Positions 28,863-35,240 of a stretch of DNA of 35,370 nt are shown piece after piece (within the stretch, counting starts at the first letter, position 1; every line of letters starts with the position of its first letter). This DNA comes from a virus. Under the pieces are notes generated by a model. The model made no database searches, was not told where the DNA came from, and worked only from the letters and a program-made list of their open reading frames with translations. The DNA lies in IMG/VR virus record IMGVR_UViG_3300042868_006487, positions 1 through 35,370 of that record; one strand, written 5' to 3'. The position numbers and the translations under genes are program-made.

Positions 28863-28931
28863 ATGATGATGTTTACGCTATTCATGTGTGGAATTATACT
28901 GAGTATCCAATGTCCTGAAAGTGGAGAATAA
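28863..28931 (+). CDS. Tiny membrane protein (22 aa)
   Basis: MMMFTLFMCGIILSIQCPES plus GE, one hydrophobic helix. Own promoter 45 nt upstream; AAGAG is a weak ribosome site. Its end overlaps the ribosome site of the next gene. Not recognised. Confidence 0.45.
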   Translation: MMMFTLFMCGIILSIQCPESGE

Positions 28932-28932
28932 A

Positions 28933-29217
28933 GTGGGTAAGTCATATAGGAAGACTCCAATCTTCAAAATCGCTGGTGAATCTGATAAGAGTAGCAAGAA
29001 ACAATGTAATAAGAAGTTGAGGGGGGCAACCCGCGAAGCTCTTAAGGGGTATGATCCCTCTGGTGATGATGATCTTATCATCCCAGAGCAGGAAGAAGTG
29101 ATGGATGTGTGGACCTTCAATAGCGATGGTAAGAAGTATGTTCACGATGTAGTAGAACATAAACAACGATGGGAACGTCCTGCTGACAAAAGGGATATCG
29201 ACCATGACATGGCGTGA
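28933..29217 (+). CDS. Hypothetical basic protein
   Basis: 94 aa from GTG after GGAG with 6-nt spacing. Lys-rich start (VGKSYRKTPIFKIAGESDKS), then DDDLIIPEQEEVMDVWTFNS and KKYVHDVVEHKQRWERPADK. An earlier GTG at 28921 lies in the ribosome site. Unrecognised. Confidence 0.7.
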   Translation: MGKSYRKTPIFKIAGESDKSSKKQCNKKLRGATREALKGYDPSGDDDLIIPEQEEVMDVWTFNSDGKKYVHDVVEHKQRWERPADKRDIDHDMA

Positions 29218-29407
29218 ACTGAAAGATTACTTGAACTCACTTGATGAAAGATTCTTGGATACAGAAGTTCAAGTTTATGACTGTGAAGAACAGATAACGT
29301 ATACAGACACAATATTTGCAGCAGACAATGATGATACAGACTATATCATTGATCTTAATCAACCTCAGATATGGTTCCGAACGGGTGATGTGACTTTCGA
29401 CGATTAA
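29204..29407 (+). CDS. Hypothetical protein (MTW-ELK family)
   Basis: 67 aa, MTWRELKDYLNSLDERFLDT then VQVYDCEEQITYTDTIFAAD. N-terminus parallels the MTV-ELI proteins at 20032. Overlaps the previous gene by 14 nt. Confidence 0.75.
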   Translation: MTWRELKDYLNSLDERFLDTEVQVYDCEEQITYTDTIFAADNDDTDYIIDLNQPQIWFRTGDVTFDD

Positions 29408-29428
29408 TTCTTTATAGGAGTATAGCCG

Positions 29429-29722
29429 ATGAGAGATGTTCTTGAATTTTCTGCTGAGTTCTGGGAGAATAAGCTGGATAGAGACCCACAGAATGTCGAT
29501 AATATATATAGGGAATCTAACAAAGGAGTGACCTATGCGATTGATGATTACTGTGGCTTTGATCCTGTCTTGCAGTGGATGCAAACACTTCCAGAAGCGG
29601 GAAGCCCCATTTCCTGCTCTGGTAGCCCCAAAGCTGGGAAGCGTAGAGGTAAGGGTCGAAGAACCAAAGCAGCCCAAAGTGATAAACATCTCTCTCTTGC
29701 CAATTCAAAATCTTACGATTAA
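29429..29722 (+). CDS. Hypothetical protein overlapping lipoprotein gene
   Basis: 97 aa if whole. AGGAGTATAGCCG precedes the ATG. MRDVLEFSAEFWENKLDRDP, then YGFDPVLQWMQTL-like region; the last 40 residues (KAGKRRGKGRRTKAA) look like a shadow of the lipoprotein frame. Possibly translated only in part. Confidence 0.45.
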   Translation: MRDVLEFSAEFWENKLDRDPQNVDNIYRESNKGVTYAIDDYCGFDPVLQWMQTLPEAGSPISCSGSPKAGKRRGKGRRTKAAQSDKHLSLANSKSYD

Positions 29723-29732
29723 GGCATTTTGA
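29535..29732 (+). CDS. Short lipoprotein, possibly Rz1-like spanin
   Basis: 65 aa. AAAGGAGTGACCT before ATG is a strong ribosome site. MRLMITVALILSCSGCKHFQ is a signal peptide with lipobox cysteine (ILSC or SGC), followed by a Pro-rich stretch (REAPFPALVAPKLG, EEPKQPK). Lipoprotein length and Pro content resemble outer-membrane spanins, but no inner-membrane partner is seen. The frame overlaps the 29429 ORF. A weak TGGATA/GATAAT promoter-like pair lies before it. Confidence 0.65.
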   Translation: MRLMITVALILSCSGCKHFQKREAPFPALVAPKLGSVEVRVEEPKQPKVINISLLPIQNLTIKAF

Positions 29733-29734
29733 GC

Positions 29735-29762
29735 TTGACAAAGGATTTCTATCTGCTATAAT
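29735..29762 (+). promoter_or_regulatory. Early promoter P27
   Basis: TTGACA, 16 bp, TATAAT. Confidence 0.92.
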
Positions 29763-29783
29763 AGTAGTATAAGGAGGCGAGTG

Positions 29784-29954
29784 ATGATAACGAACTGTTT
29801 GCTGTATGTGCCAACTCTTGACAAGATGTTCTCTGGTAACATTGGAGATAATGGAGAAGTTCATATCTTCATGCCAAATCATGGCGGCGGGGTGTTTGAG
29901 TTATTGTCCGATGCGTTCTTGAGTGGTTTCAATATCTCTGTCTATCCGGGGTGA
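29784..29954 (+). CDS. Hypothetical early protein
   Basis: 56 aa after AAGGAGGCGAGTG (the strongest type of ribosome site). CLLYVPTLDKMFSGNIGDNG, then HIFMPNHGGGVFELLSDAFL. Not recognised. First of a three-gene unit. Confidence 0.75.
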   Translation: MITNCLLYVPTLDKMFSGNIGDNGEVHIFMPNHGGGVFELLSDAFLSGFNISVYPG

Positions 29955-29957
29955 TCT

Positions 29958-30143
29958 ATGAACAAGTACGTTGTTGCGGTCTATGCTACCTATGCTACGG
30001 ATATCGAAGTAGAAGCTGAGAATGAAGACGAGGCCAAAGACAAGGCAAATGACTACATAGAAGAGAATGAATGCGAATTTGAATATTACGAAACGCGGGA
30101 TATGGACGAGTGGGAAACTCTTAAAATCGGAGAAGTCAAGTGA
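29958..30143 (+). CDS. Hypothetical protein with acidic EAENEDEAK repeat
   Basis: 61 aa, MNKYVVAVYATYATDIEVEA, then ENEDEAKDKANDYIEENECE. This beta-strand plus 'EA-EDEA--KA' layout is common among small phage/plasmid proteins of the DpnD/PcfM-like type. Function unknown. Confidence 0.72.
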   Translation: MNKYVVAVYATYATDIEVEAENEDEAKDKANDYIEENECEFEYYETRDMDEWETLKIGEVK

Positions 30144-30337
30144 TCTATTTCTACAAAGTCACCAATCTGGTAACTGGCAAAGTCTACGATGGCCAAGCCA
30201 CTGATATTGATGAGTTCTCATCTTATCGTGACTTCATTGCAAATCTTGAATCGCTGAACTCTCTGTGGTCTGGCGAATATAAATTTGAGGAAAGTTCCCC
30301 AAAAAGATGCTTGACAAGTGAATACGAAATGGTATAA
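30140..30337 (+). CDS. Hypothetical early protein
   Basis: 65 aa, ATGA overlap. MIYFYKVTNLVTGKVYDGQA resembles the opening of GIY-YIG-type domains, but no catalytic motif follows. The last codons hold the next promoter, with the TAA stop in its -10. Confidence 0.7.
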   Translation: MIYFYKVTNLVTGKVYDGQATDIDEFSSYRDFIANLESLNSLWSGEYKFEESSPKRCLTSEYEMV

Positions 30338-30338
30338 T
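30311..30338 (+). promoter_or_regulatory. Early promoter P28
   Basis: TTGACA, 16 bp, TATAAT inside the end of the upstream gene. Confidence 0.92.
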
Positions 30339-30385
30339 AGAGTAGTGAGATGAAGATGATTCAAACCTTTCAGGAGAAGATAGAG

Positions 30386-30709
30386 ATGATCGCACAATTG
30401 ACCGCTGGTAACAAAGTCAAATTCCAGTATGTTGAGCGTAAACTAGACAAGACTCATCTACCAGCCCATACTCAATATCAGATCAAAGATTACGAGGGTA
30501 CAATCCTTCAAGTCCGCGATCTTTTTGAGGACGAATTAAGCTATGAGACAATCATGCGTAACAGGGATATTGAACGATCACAATATCTACTAACTGTTCA
30601 AATGCCAGACAATAAGATCAAGTCGTTCTATGATGGTCGAGTTGTCAACGTCAAGAAGATTAACAAGAACTTTCTTCGTCGTACACTTGACAAGCTGACT
30701 GGTAAGTGA
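30386..30709 (+). CDS. Hypothetical protein (LTAGNKVKFQY family)
   Basis: 107 aa from the ATG with AGGAG 9 nt upstream; the ATG at 30350 is too near the transcription start. QLTAGNKVKFQYVERKLDKT, then YQIKDYEGTILQVRDLFEDE, YLLTVQMPDNKIKSFYDGRV. Small beta-barrel-like phage family with no assigned function. End carries the promoter of tRNA cluster 2. Confidence 0.78.
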   Translation: MIAQLTAGNKVKFQYVERKLDKTHLPAHTQYQIKDYEGTILQVRDLFEDELSYETIMRNRDIERSQYLLTVQMPDNKIKSFYDGRVVNVKKINKNFLRRTLDKLTGK

Positions 30710-30715
30710 TATAAT
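30687..30715 (+). promoter_or_regulatory. Promoter of tRNA cluster 2
   Basis: TTGACA, 17 bp, TATAAT; -35 and spacer lie inside the preceding gene. Confidence 0.92.
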
Positions 30716-30790
30716 AAGATAGTCAATCAGTGAAGTTGGGTTTCGCCATTTCCCAAATGAGATTGACTGCAACCCAAAATGGCATCTACT
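30716..30790 (+). other. Structured leader of tRNA cluster 2
   Basis: Three complementary pairs: AGTCAATC/GATTGACT, TTGGGTT/AACCCAA and GCCATTT/AAATGGC, in an interleaved order, plus a TTGGG/CCCAA hairpin. They cannot all form together, so alternative folds or a pseudoknot are possible. Confidence 0.5.
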
Positions 30791-30861
30791 GGCCTATAGC
30801 TCAACTGGAAGAGCAGTCACCTTATAAGTGACAGGCTTCGGGATCGTACCCCGATAGGCCA
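30791..30861 (+). tRNA. tRNA-Ile (TAT)
   Basis: Acceptor GGCCTAT/ATAGGCC, loop CTTATAA with anticodon TAT, which would read AUA directly. T arm CGGGATCGTACCCCG. Confidence 0.9.
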
Positions 30862-30866
30862 AATAT

Positions 30867-30939
30867 GCCCTTATCGTCTAGTGGCCTAGGACGCAAGATT
30901 TTCAATCTTGAGACCGGAGTTCAATTCTCCGTAGGGGTA
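30867..30939 (+). tRNA. tRNA-Glu (TTC)
   Basis: Loop TTTTCAA, D arm GTCTAGTGGCCTAGGAC, T arm CGGAGTTCAATTCTCCG. Acceptor GCCCTTA/TAGGGGT with G-T pairs. Confidence 0.92.
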
Positions 30940-30940
30940 T

Positions 30941-31011
30941 TCGAAGATGATGTAATGGTAGCATAACAGAATTTGAATCTGTTTGTATAGGTTCGACCCC
31001 TATTCTTCGAT
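30941..31011 (+). tRNA. tRNA-Gln (TTG)
   Basis: Acceptor TCGAAGA/TCTTCGA, loop ATTTGAA, T arm ATAGGTTCGACCCCTAT. Confidence 0.92.
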
Positions 31012-31014
31012 TAT

Positions 31015-31099
31015 GCGGATGTGGCGAAATGGTATACGCAACAGATTTAAAATCTGTCGAGGATTAAACCTCATATGGGTTCGACTCCCATCATCCGTA
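31015..31099 (+). tRNA. tRNA-Leu (TAA)
   Basis: Class II, long variable arm. Acceptor GCGGATG/CATCCGT, loop TTTAAAA, T arm ATGGGTTCGACTCCCAT. Confidence 0.93.
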
Positions 31100-31170
31100 T
31101 TAGATAGACATTAACAGTAAGTTTGAGTATTCTTAACTAAATCTATCTTACGAACAAAATACTCAGATTC

Positions 31171-31244
31171 GCCCCGATAGCTCAATTGGATAGAGCAACA
31201 GCCTTCTAAGCTGTAGGTTTCAGGTTCAAGTCCTGATTGGGGTA
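31171..31244 (+). tRNA. tRNA-Arg (TCT)
   Basis: Acceptor GCCCCGA/TTGGGGT, loop CTTCTAA, T arm CAGGTTCAAGTCCTG. Preceded by a 71-nt gap holding GAGTATT/AATACTC. Confidence 0.93.
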
Positions 31245-31282
31245 TTCGTCTTTCTGTTAGGTGTTGGTATCCAAAAGCAAAG

Positions 31283-31309
31283 CCCATCGCTCGTTGCGGT
31301 GGGTTTTTT
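31283..31309 (+). terminator. Terminator of tRNA cluster 2
   Basis: CCCATCGC, loop TCGTT, GCGGTGGG, then six T. Confidence 0.95.
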
Positions 31310-31310
31310 C

Positions 31311-31391
31311 GTAAGTACTTACTACGTAAGGATTTACAACGCCCCCGCCATCGCGCCTCGCCGCAAGTCCTTACACCACAAACACTTACAA
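31311..31391 (+). repeat. Repeat A copy 11 (rightmost)
   Basis: TAAGGATTTAC left arm, CAAGTCCTTACACCACAAAC right side, C-rich core (CGCCCCCGCCATCGCG). Most divergent core, the outer arm pairing kept. Confidence 0.8.
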
Positions 31392-31429
31392 CAATAAAAA
31401 ATAAACTACAAAATATCCCCCCACAGGGC

Positions 31430-31457
31430 TTGACAGCAGCTTTTTATCTTGTATAAT
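31430..31457 (+). promoter_or_regulatory. Early promoter P29
   Basis: TTGACA, 16 bp, TATAAT. Confidence 0.92.
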
Positions 31458-31513
31458 ATAGGAGTAAGGAAGTGAGAAACGAAACGAGTAAACTCTCTAA
31501 GGAGATCTAAGAT

Positions 31514-31735
31514 ATGCTCAAGTCTATGAATGTTCGCAACGGTCGTAAGTTGGTCGTGTCCTATCCTGTAGGCGGGAATCGTAACATCCTCAAGACTCGC
31601 GATGGCAAGATCATTCGTCAGGGTGTATCTGCTAACGGTCAATATGTTGTCCTTCAATACACTGACAAGGGGTTCAATCGTATTGCTTCCCTCTCATGTG
31701 TAAAAATGGTGAATCCTGTAATTTTCACCAGATAA
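31514..31735 (+). CDS. Hypothetical early protein
   Basis: 73 aa after AAGGAGATCTAAGAT. Beta-rich, MNVRNGRKLVVSYPVGGNRN then GKIIRQGVSANGQYVVLQYT. Not recognised. Ends 3 nt before the next -35. Confidence 0.75.
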   Translation: MLKSMNVRNGRKLVVSYPVGGNRNILKTRDGKIIRQGVSANGQYVVLQYTDKGFNRIASLSCVKMVNPVIFTR

Positions 31736-31738
31736 GCC

Positions 31739-31766
31739 TTGACAACTGTGTTCTATCCTGTATAAT
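31739..31766 (+). promoter_or_regulatory. Early promoter P30
   Basis: TTGACA, 16 bp, TATAAT. Leader hairpin AGTGGAT/ATCCACT (31800-31839) follows. Confidence 0.92.
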
Positions 31767-31869
31767 AGTAGTATAGCCAGTCAAACGTATGATGAGTTAA
31801 GTGGATCTCATTCACGACTGTCTCGACCACAAATCCACTATCTTCTATCTAAGAAAGAGATCTATACCG

Positions 31870-32187
31870 ATGGCAAAAACGACTCGCAAATTCATCAATG
31901 CTGAAGATTTCGTGTCCGTTTACATGGATGTTTATCAACGTGGCTTTGATGCCGAGTCTAATACGACTTCTGGCACGATTCAAGATGTTGCTGACCATTT
32001 CGGCCTTGACCTTGAAACGTCTTACCAGAAGGCTCTCAAGCTCCGTAAAGAGCTTAAGGAAGTGGGCGTAGAACTGCCAACCATGCGACGAACCGACGAA
32101 GTTCGCAAGCCTAAGAAAGATCTCTCCAAACTGGCTGAGATCATCGCAGCCAAGCGTGCTGGCGAATTGCTCGCCTCTATTGACTAA
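31870..32187 (+). CDS. Probable DNA-binding protein with HTH-like helix pair
   Basis: 105 aa from the ATG at 31870. GTIQDVADHFGLDLETSYQK (about residues 37-56) looks like an HTH (TIxDVAxxFGLxxxTxYQK). Basic tail (RRTDEVRKPKKDLSKL). Could be a transcription regulator of the early region, not shown. The ORF extends upstream to 31801 but that lies in a hairpin leader. Confidence 0.65.
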   Translation: MAKTTRKFINAEDFVSVYMDVYQRGFDAESNTTSGTIQDVADHFGLDLETSYQKALKLRKELKEVGVELPTMRRTDEVRKPKKDLSKLAEIIAAKRAGELLASID

Positions 32188-32205
32188 AATATATAGTTTG
32201 GGGGG

Positions 32206-32234
32206 TTGACATTCAGCCCCTCATGCATTATAAT
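32206..32234 (+). promoter_or_regulatory. Early promoter P31
   Basis: TTGACA, 17 bp, TATAAT. Confidence 0.93.
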
Positions 32235-32257
32235 AGCAGTACAAGAAAGGGAAAGAT

Positions 32258-32449
32258 ATGATCGAGAACACATACGATAATTGTAAGAAGCTGGCCCAGT
32301 TGTCAACTGATAGTATGGACGTAGAAAGTCTAATCGAATTCTACCAAGTGACATTGCTTGATCGTCTATTAGATGACCAAAGAGTTTTTGAATGTGAACT
32401 AGAGAATATGGATATCAAAACTCAGGAAGAATTGGATGGTGACGAGTGA
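32258..32449 (+). CDS. Hypothetical acidic protein
   Basis: 63 aa after AAAGGGAAAGAT. Helical, LAQLSTDSMDVESLIEFYQV, acidic end. Overlaps the next gene in GTGA. Unknown function. Confidence 0.72.
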   Translation: MIENTYDNCKKLAQLSTDSMDVESLIEFYQVTLLDRLLDDQRVFECELENMDIKTQEELDGDE

Positions 32450-32625
32450 GATTAACTCTCAAAGCTCTTGAACAACTTGCTAAGTCAAAAGGCTTAGTAG
32501 TAAAAAAAACGAATGGGTCTCTATATAAGTATGAGATCCATAAAGTATATGATAGTAGTAAGACTATCTTTGCTCGGAATGCTGGCGAAACACAATACGA
32601 AATTGAGAATTGGGGCCAATCATGA
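32446..32625 (+). CDS. Small hypothetical protein (GTG start)
   Basis: 59 aa, VRLTLKALEQLAKSKGLVVK, then LYKYEIHKVYDSSKTIFARN. GTGA overlap upstream, ATGA overlap downstream, indicating coupling. Confidence 0.62.
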   Translation: MRLTLKALEQLAKSKGLVVKKTNGSLYKYEIHKVYDSSKTIFARNAGETQYEIENWGQS

Positions 32626-32786
32626 ACACCTACGAAATTCTGCGACATAATCAACTTTGGATCTTGACATGTAAGACTCCAGATGGTACAATATCTACAG
32701 TGACAATGAGTGGTAGCAAACTACTAGTACATAACATGAAGGTAACTTTGGAGAACCAACAATGCCTGACTGGAAGTTCGTCCTAA
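32622..32786 (+). CDS. Small hypothetical protein carrying an internal promoter
   Basis: 54 aa, MNTYEILRHNQLWILTCKTP then MSGSKLLVHNMKVTLENQQC. ATGA overlap with upstream. Promoter P32 and the ribosome site of the next gene lie inside it. Moderate support. Confidence 0.5.
   Translation: MNTYEILRHNQLWILTCKTPDGTISTVTMSGSKLLVHNMKVTLENQQCLTGSSS
32664..32692 (+). promoter_or_regulatory. Promoter P32 inside coding region
   Basis: TTGACA, 17 bp, TACAAT. Confidence 0.85.
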
Positions 32787-33049
32787 TCAACGAAAAAACT
32801 GGCGAGTCACAAGATTTAACAACGGAGTTCTGGGCCGATGAAAACATTCGTAACGCTGAAGAGGTCGGCTATTGCGACATATCGTCAAGCGATGCTGCTC
32901 ACGGTGAGGCTCTCGAACGTCTTGGCTATCGTGTTACAGTCGTAGAGGGTGTAAGCACGGCAAAGCCTTTGGCCTACGAAGAAAAAACCTACAAATACGA
33001 GATCAAACATAATCCTTTAGATGGCTATACTATCGTAGACTTGGAGTGA
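32762..33049 (+). CDS. Hypothetical early protein
   Basis: 95 aa after TTGGAGAACCAACA. WKFVLINEKTGESQDLTTEF, then HGEALERLGYRVTVVEGVST, ending HNPLDGYTIVDLE. No recognised family. Confidence 0.75.
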   Translation: MPDWKFVLINEKTGESQDLTTEFWADENIRNAEEVGYCDISSSDAAHGEALERLGYRVTVVEGVSTAKPLAYEEKTYKYEIKHNPLDGYTIVDLE

Positions 33050-33051
33050 GT

Positions 33052-33213
33052 ATGACTAATCACCAGAAAGATCAGATCCTAAATGTAGTTCAATACTACA
33101 TGACTCCTGAACTCAGAGAGAGGATCATGAGAGAAGTTCCTGTGGCATATAATGCTTGGGTCGGGTTTCCTGTTGTAGAAGTGAGAGTGATAAATGATGC
33201 TACCAAAGATTAA
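33052..33213 (+). CDS. Small hypothetical protein
   Basis: 53 aa. MTNHQKDQILNVVQYYMTPE, ELRERIMREVPVAYNAWVGF. ATG 2 nt after the previous stop. Overlaps the next gene by 20 nt. Confidence 0.65.
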   Translation: MTNHQKDQILNVVQYYMTPELRERIMREVPVAYNAWVGFPVVEVRVINDATKD

Positions 33214-33457
33214 TGTAAGAGTAGGAGAGAATGTGGTCGATGAGGCTGCAAGAGATCCTGTCAAGTATGTATCACGTAAAGCTCTATTGCTCAATAAAGA
33301 GAATAGAGTTTTATCTAAGATGGTCGATAAGCTCGCAACTCAATTGAGTGAGGGAGATACAGACGAGTATAATCATCTATACTATGCCATGGTGTTAGTA
33401 TTGAATGTGGTTAATACTCAGATGGAAGTTGATAATCTAAAAGAAATGTATTCTTAA
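33194..33457 (+). CDS. Hypothetical early protein
   Basis: 87 aa (or 86 from the second ATG). INVRVGENVVDEAARDPVKY, then NKENRVLSKMVDKLATQLSE and helical end. Function unknown. Confidence 0.7.
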   Translation: MMLPKINVRVGENVVDEAARDPVKYVSRKALLLNKENRVLSKMVDKLATQLSEGDTDEYNHLYYAMVLVLNVVNTQMEVDNLKEMYS

Positions 33458-33460
33458 CTC

Positions 33461-33488
33461 TTGACAAGGTGAGATCCTGTGGTATAAT
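33461..33488 (+). promoter_or_regulatory. Early promoter P33
   Basis: TTGACA, 16 bp, TATAAT. Confidence 0.93.
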
Positions 33489-33537
33489 ATAAGAGTAAGA
33501 GAGACAACCACTAACCAAGTATTGCAGGACAAGAAAT

Positions 33538-34713
33538 ATGAGTACGCTAGAGATCAAGAGTGATAAGTCTGCTGGGGCATTCGTCAAGGCTCAACAAGGC
33601 TTTGCCGATGGCTTTCACGTGTCAAAGATCTGGGCTAAAAAGTGCCAGTCGTTCGATCAGGTCATGGAAACTGTTCAACGATCTGCTGAGGAGCGTGAGG
33701 ATCTGCTGGTTCCACTGTCAGACATTGAGCCAGTTGTAGGTGAGGGCGGCAAGTTTGCGTTTGAGATTGCAGGTAAACAATATAAACCAACAGAATGGGC
33801 ATTGGGCCAATTCTCTGGGCGGCTCAAGCTGCCATCGTCAACGGTCATTCGGGAGCTATTGAATCAAGATGATTCGGATTGGGAAGATTCGGATGTTGCT
33901 GTTCGTATTGCTAAAAATGCTATTCGAAGAGCGGACAAAGATAAGAAATATCGAGTTCGTGCTTACAGCGATGGTACACTTCGTGCATTTGTCACTGATA
34001 AGTATGCACCGATTGATAATAGATGGTATCTCGAAACAATGAACGAGCATCTTCCCGGCTCAATGTATTCACACTGGCGGGGCGACGATGATACTATCTA
34101 TGGTAATCTACTATTACCTGACAGTATTATCGACTATGGTCAAAGTGATGACTCAGACTATGGTGGAATGCTCTCTGTGGGTAATTGCGAGATCGGCAAG
34201 CGTAGGATTAGTCAAAAGCCTAGCCTGTTCAGGTCTATCTGCATGAACGGTTGTATCTGGGGCAAAACTGAGGGCGAGATGATTGATCGTCGTCACATCG
34301 GCAAAGTTGATCTAGTTGATCTTAAGAAGCGTATCGTCGATAACATTGAGAAGCAACTACCACTAATTCCAATTGGTGTTAGAAAATTTCTCAGCCTGCA
34401 AACATTCAAGGTTGAAGGTTCGATGAAACAAATCTTGGGTGCTGTATGCATTAGGAATAAATTGGATAAGACTGAGAGTAGAGAAGTCTTAACTCAGTTT
34501 GCCACATTTGAAAAGGATGACAGGAACTTGTTTGGGATTGTCAATTCTATCACAAGGGCTGGGCAAAATCTCTCTAATGAGACTTGGGTCGAGTTCGATA
34601 AGCTGGGCGGACAACTTACGAGCTATACGGAAAGTGAGTGGGATATGCTGAATGCGTACTCTAAGACGATTACGTCAGAACAGATAGATGAGGTGTTCGC
34701 AACGGCTGGGTGA
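33538..34713 (+). CDS. DUF932-like phage protein
   Basis: 391 aa, largest gene of the early region. YRVRAYSDGTLRAFVTDKYA, the GNCEIGKRRISQKPSLFRSI region and CMNGCIWGKTEGEMIDRRHI match DUF932/phage-plasmid-like proteins, widespread on phages and plasmids and without an established biochemical role. Single-gene unit with its own promoter and terminator. Nothing appears truncated. Confidence 0.85.
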   Translation: MSTLEIKSDKSAGAFVKAQQGFADGFHVSKIWAKKCQSFDQVMETVQRSAEEREDLLVPLSDIEPVVGEGGKFAFEIAGKQYKPTEWALGQFSGRLKLPSSTVIRELLNQDDSDWEDSDVAVRIAKNAIRRADKDKKYRVRAYSDGTLRAFVTDKYAPIDNRWYLETMNEHLPGSMYSHWRGDDDTIYGNLLLPDSIIDYGQSDDSDYGGMLSVGNCEIGKRRISQKPSLFRSICMNGCIWGKTEGEMIDRRHIGKVDLVDLKKRIVDNIEKQLPLIPIGVRKFLSLQTFKVEGSMKQILGAVCIRNKLDKTESREVLTQFATFEKDDRNLFGIVNSITRAGQNLSNETWVEFDKLGGQLTSYTESEWDMLNAYSKTITSEQIDEVFATAG

Positions 34714-34717
34714 CTTG

Positions 34718-34740
34718 GGGGGTTTGGAGGGGTTGGGGGG
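34718..34740 (+). other. G-rich tract after DUF932-like gene
   Basis: Runs GGGGGG, GGAGGGG and GGGGGG before the terminator. A G-quadruplex is possible. As at 27511, Repeat B follows within about 60 nt. Confidence 0.5.
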
Positions 34741-34764
34741 CTTCGGCCTTCCGGCCCTTTTTTT
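34738..34764 (+). terminator. Terminator of DUF932-like gene
   Basis: GGGC-TT-CGG, loop CCTT, CCG-GCCC, then seven T. Seven pairs with a TT bulge. Confidence 0.9.
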
Positions 34765-34781
34765 GTGCTGTTTGGATTATC

Positions 34782-34826
34782 CTATATATTCTGATTCGCA
34801 CGGTTATCCACAGTCAGCTAACTTTT
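34782..34826 (+). repeat. Repeat B copy 3 (with DnaA-box sequence)
   Basis: CTGATTCGCACGGTTATCCA continues CAGTCAGCTAAC. TTATCCACA is a perfect DnaA-box sequence. Confidence 0.85.
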
Positions 34827-34837
34827 CAATTTTCTAG

Positions 34838-34866
34838 TTGACAATCGGTTAACCTTCTGGTATAAT
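34838..34866 (+). promoter_or_regulatory. Early promoter P34
   Basis: TTGACA, 17 bp, TATAAT. Drives the 35034 gene, with an approximately 160-nt leader that contains Repeat B copy 4. No ORF is seen in 34870-35030. Confidence 0.9.
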
Positions 34867-34978
34867 ACTAATATGGATATAAAGACAAGTAGGATTTGAT
34901 TAGAAATAATCGCTTTGATACAGGCTTAGTTTACCTAACTATTTATATTCGTATCTCCTGAACTAAATGTATCACTCT

Positions 34979-35021
34979 ATCTATTATGATTCGCAGGATG
35001 AGCCACAGTCAGCTAACTTTT
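34979..35021 (+). repeat. Repeat B copy 4
   Basis: CTATTATGATTCGCAGGATG, then AGCCACAGTCAGCTAACTTT. It lies in the 5' leader, ending 13 nt before the ATG of the next gene. Confidence 0.8.
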
Positions 35022-35033
35022 AAGGATAACAAT

Positions 35034-35237
35034 ATGGATGAAGAATTAGATAAGTCAACATTCTTGGCAGATTTTTTCTGTTCAGAATTAGCAGTGGAAG
35101 TATATAAGAATAGTGTAAGGGAAGTTACATCAGTTGATCGAGTAAAATACTTGGTTAGCTTTGCGGAGTCTCTATGGAGGGAATTGTGTCTGGCCAAGTC
35201 AGACGATGCAGATAGTTATGACAATCTAGATCTGTAA
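35034..35237 (+). CDS. Hypothetical acidic protein
   Basis: 67 aa from the ATG after AAGGATAACAAT; the ORF's earlier ATG at 34986 lies inside Repeat B. MDEELDKSTFLADFFCSELA then VEVYKNSVREVTSVDRVKYL. Acidic, mostly helical. Function unknown. Confidence 0.72.
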   Translation: MDEELDKSTFLADFFCSELAVEVYKNSVREVTSVDRVKYLVSFAESLWRELCLAKSDDADSYDNLDL

Positions 35238-35240
35238 TAG

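Noticed and set aside
14945-31391. CRISPR array
   Set aside because: Repeats are about 85-120 nt, unevenly placed with genes between them, and do not have uniform short repeats and spacers.
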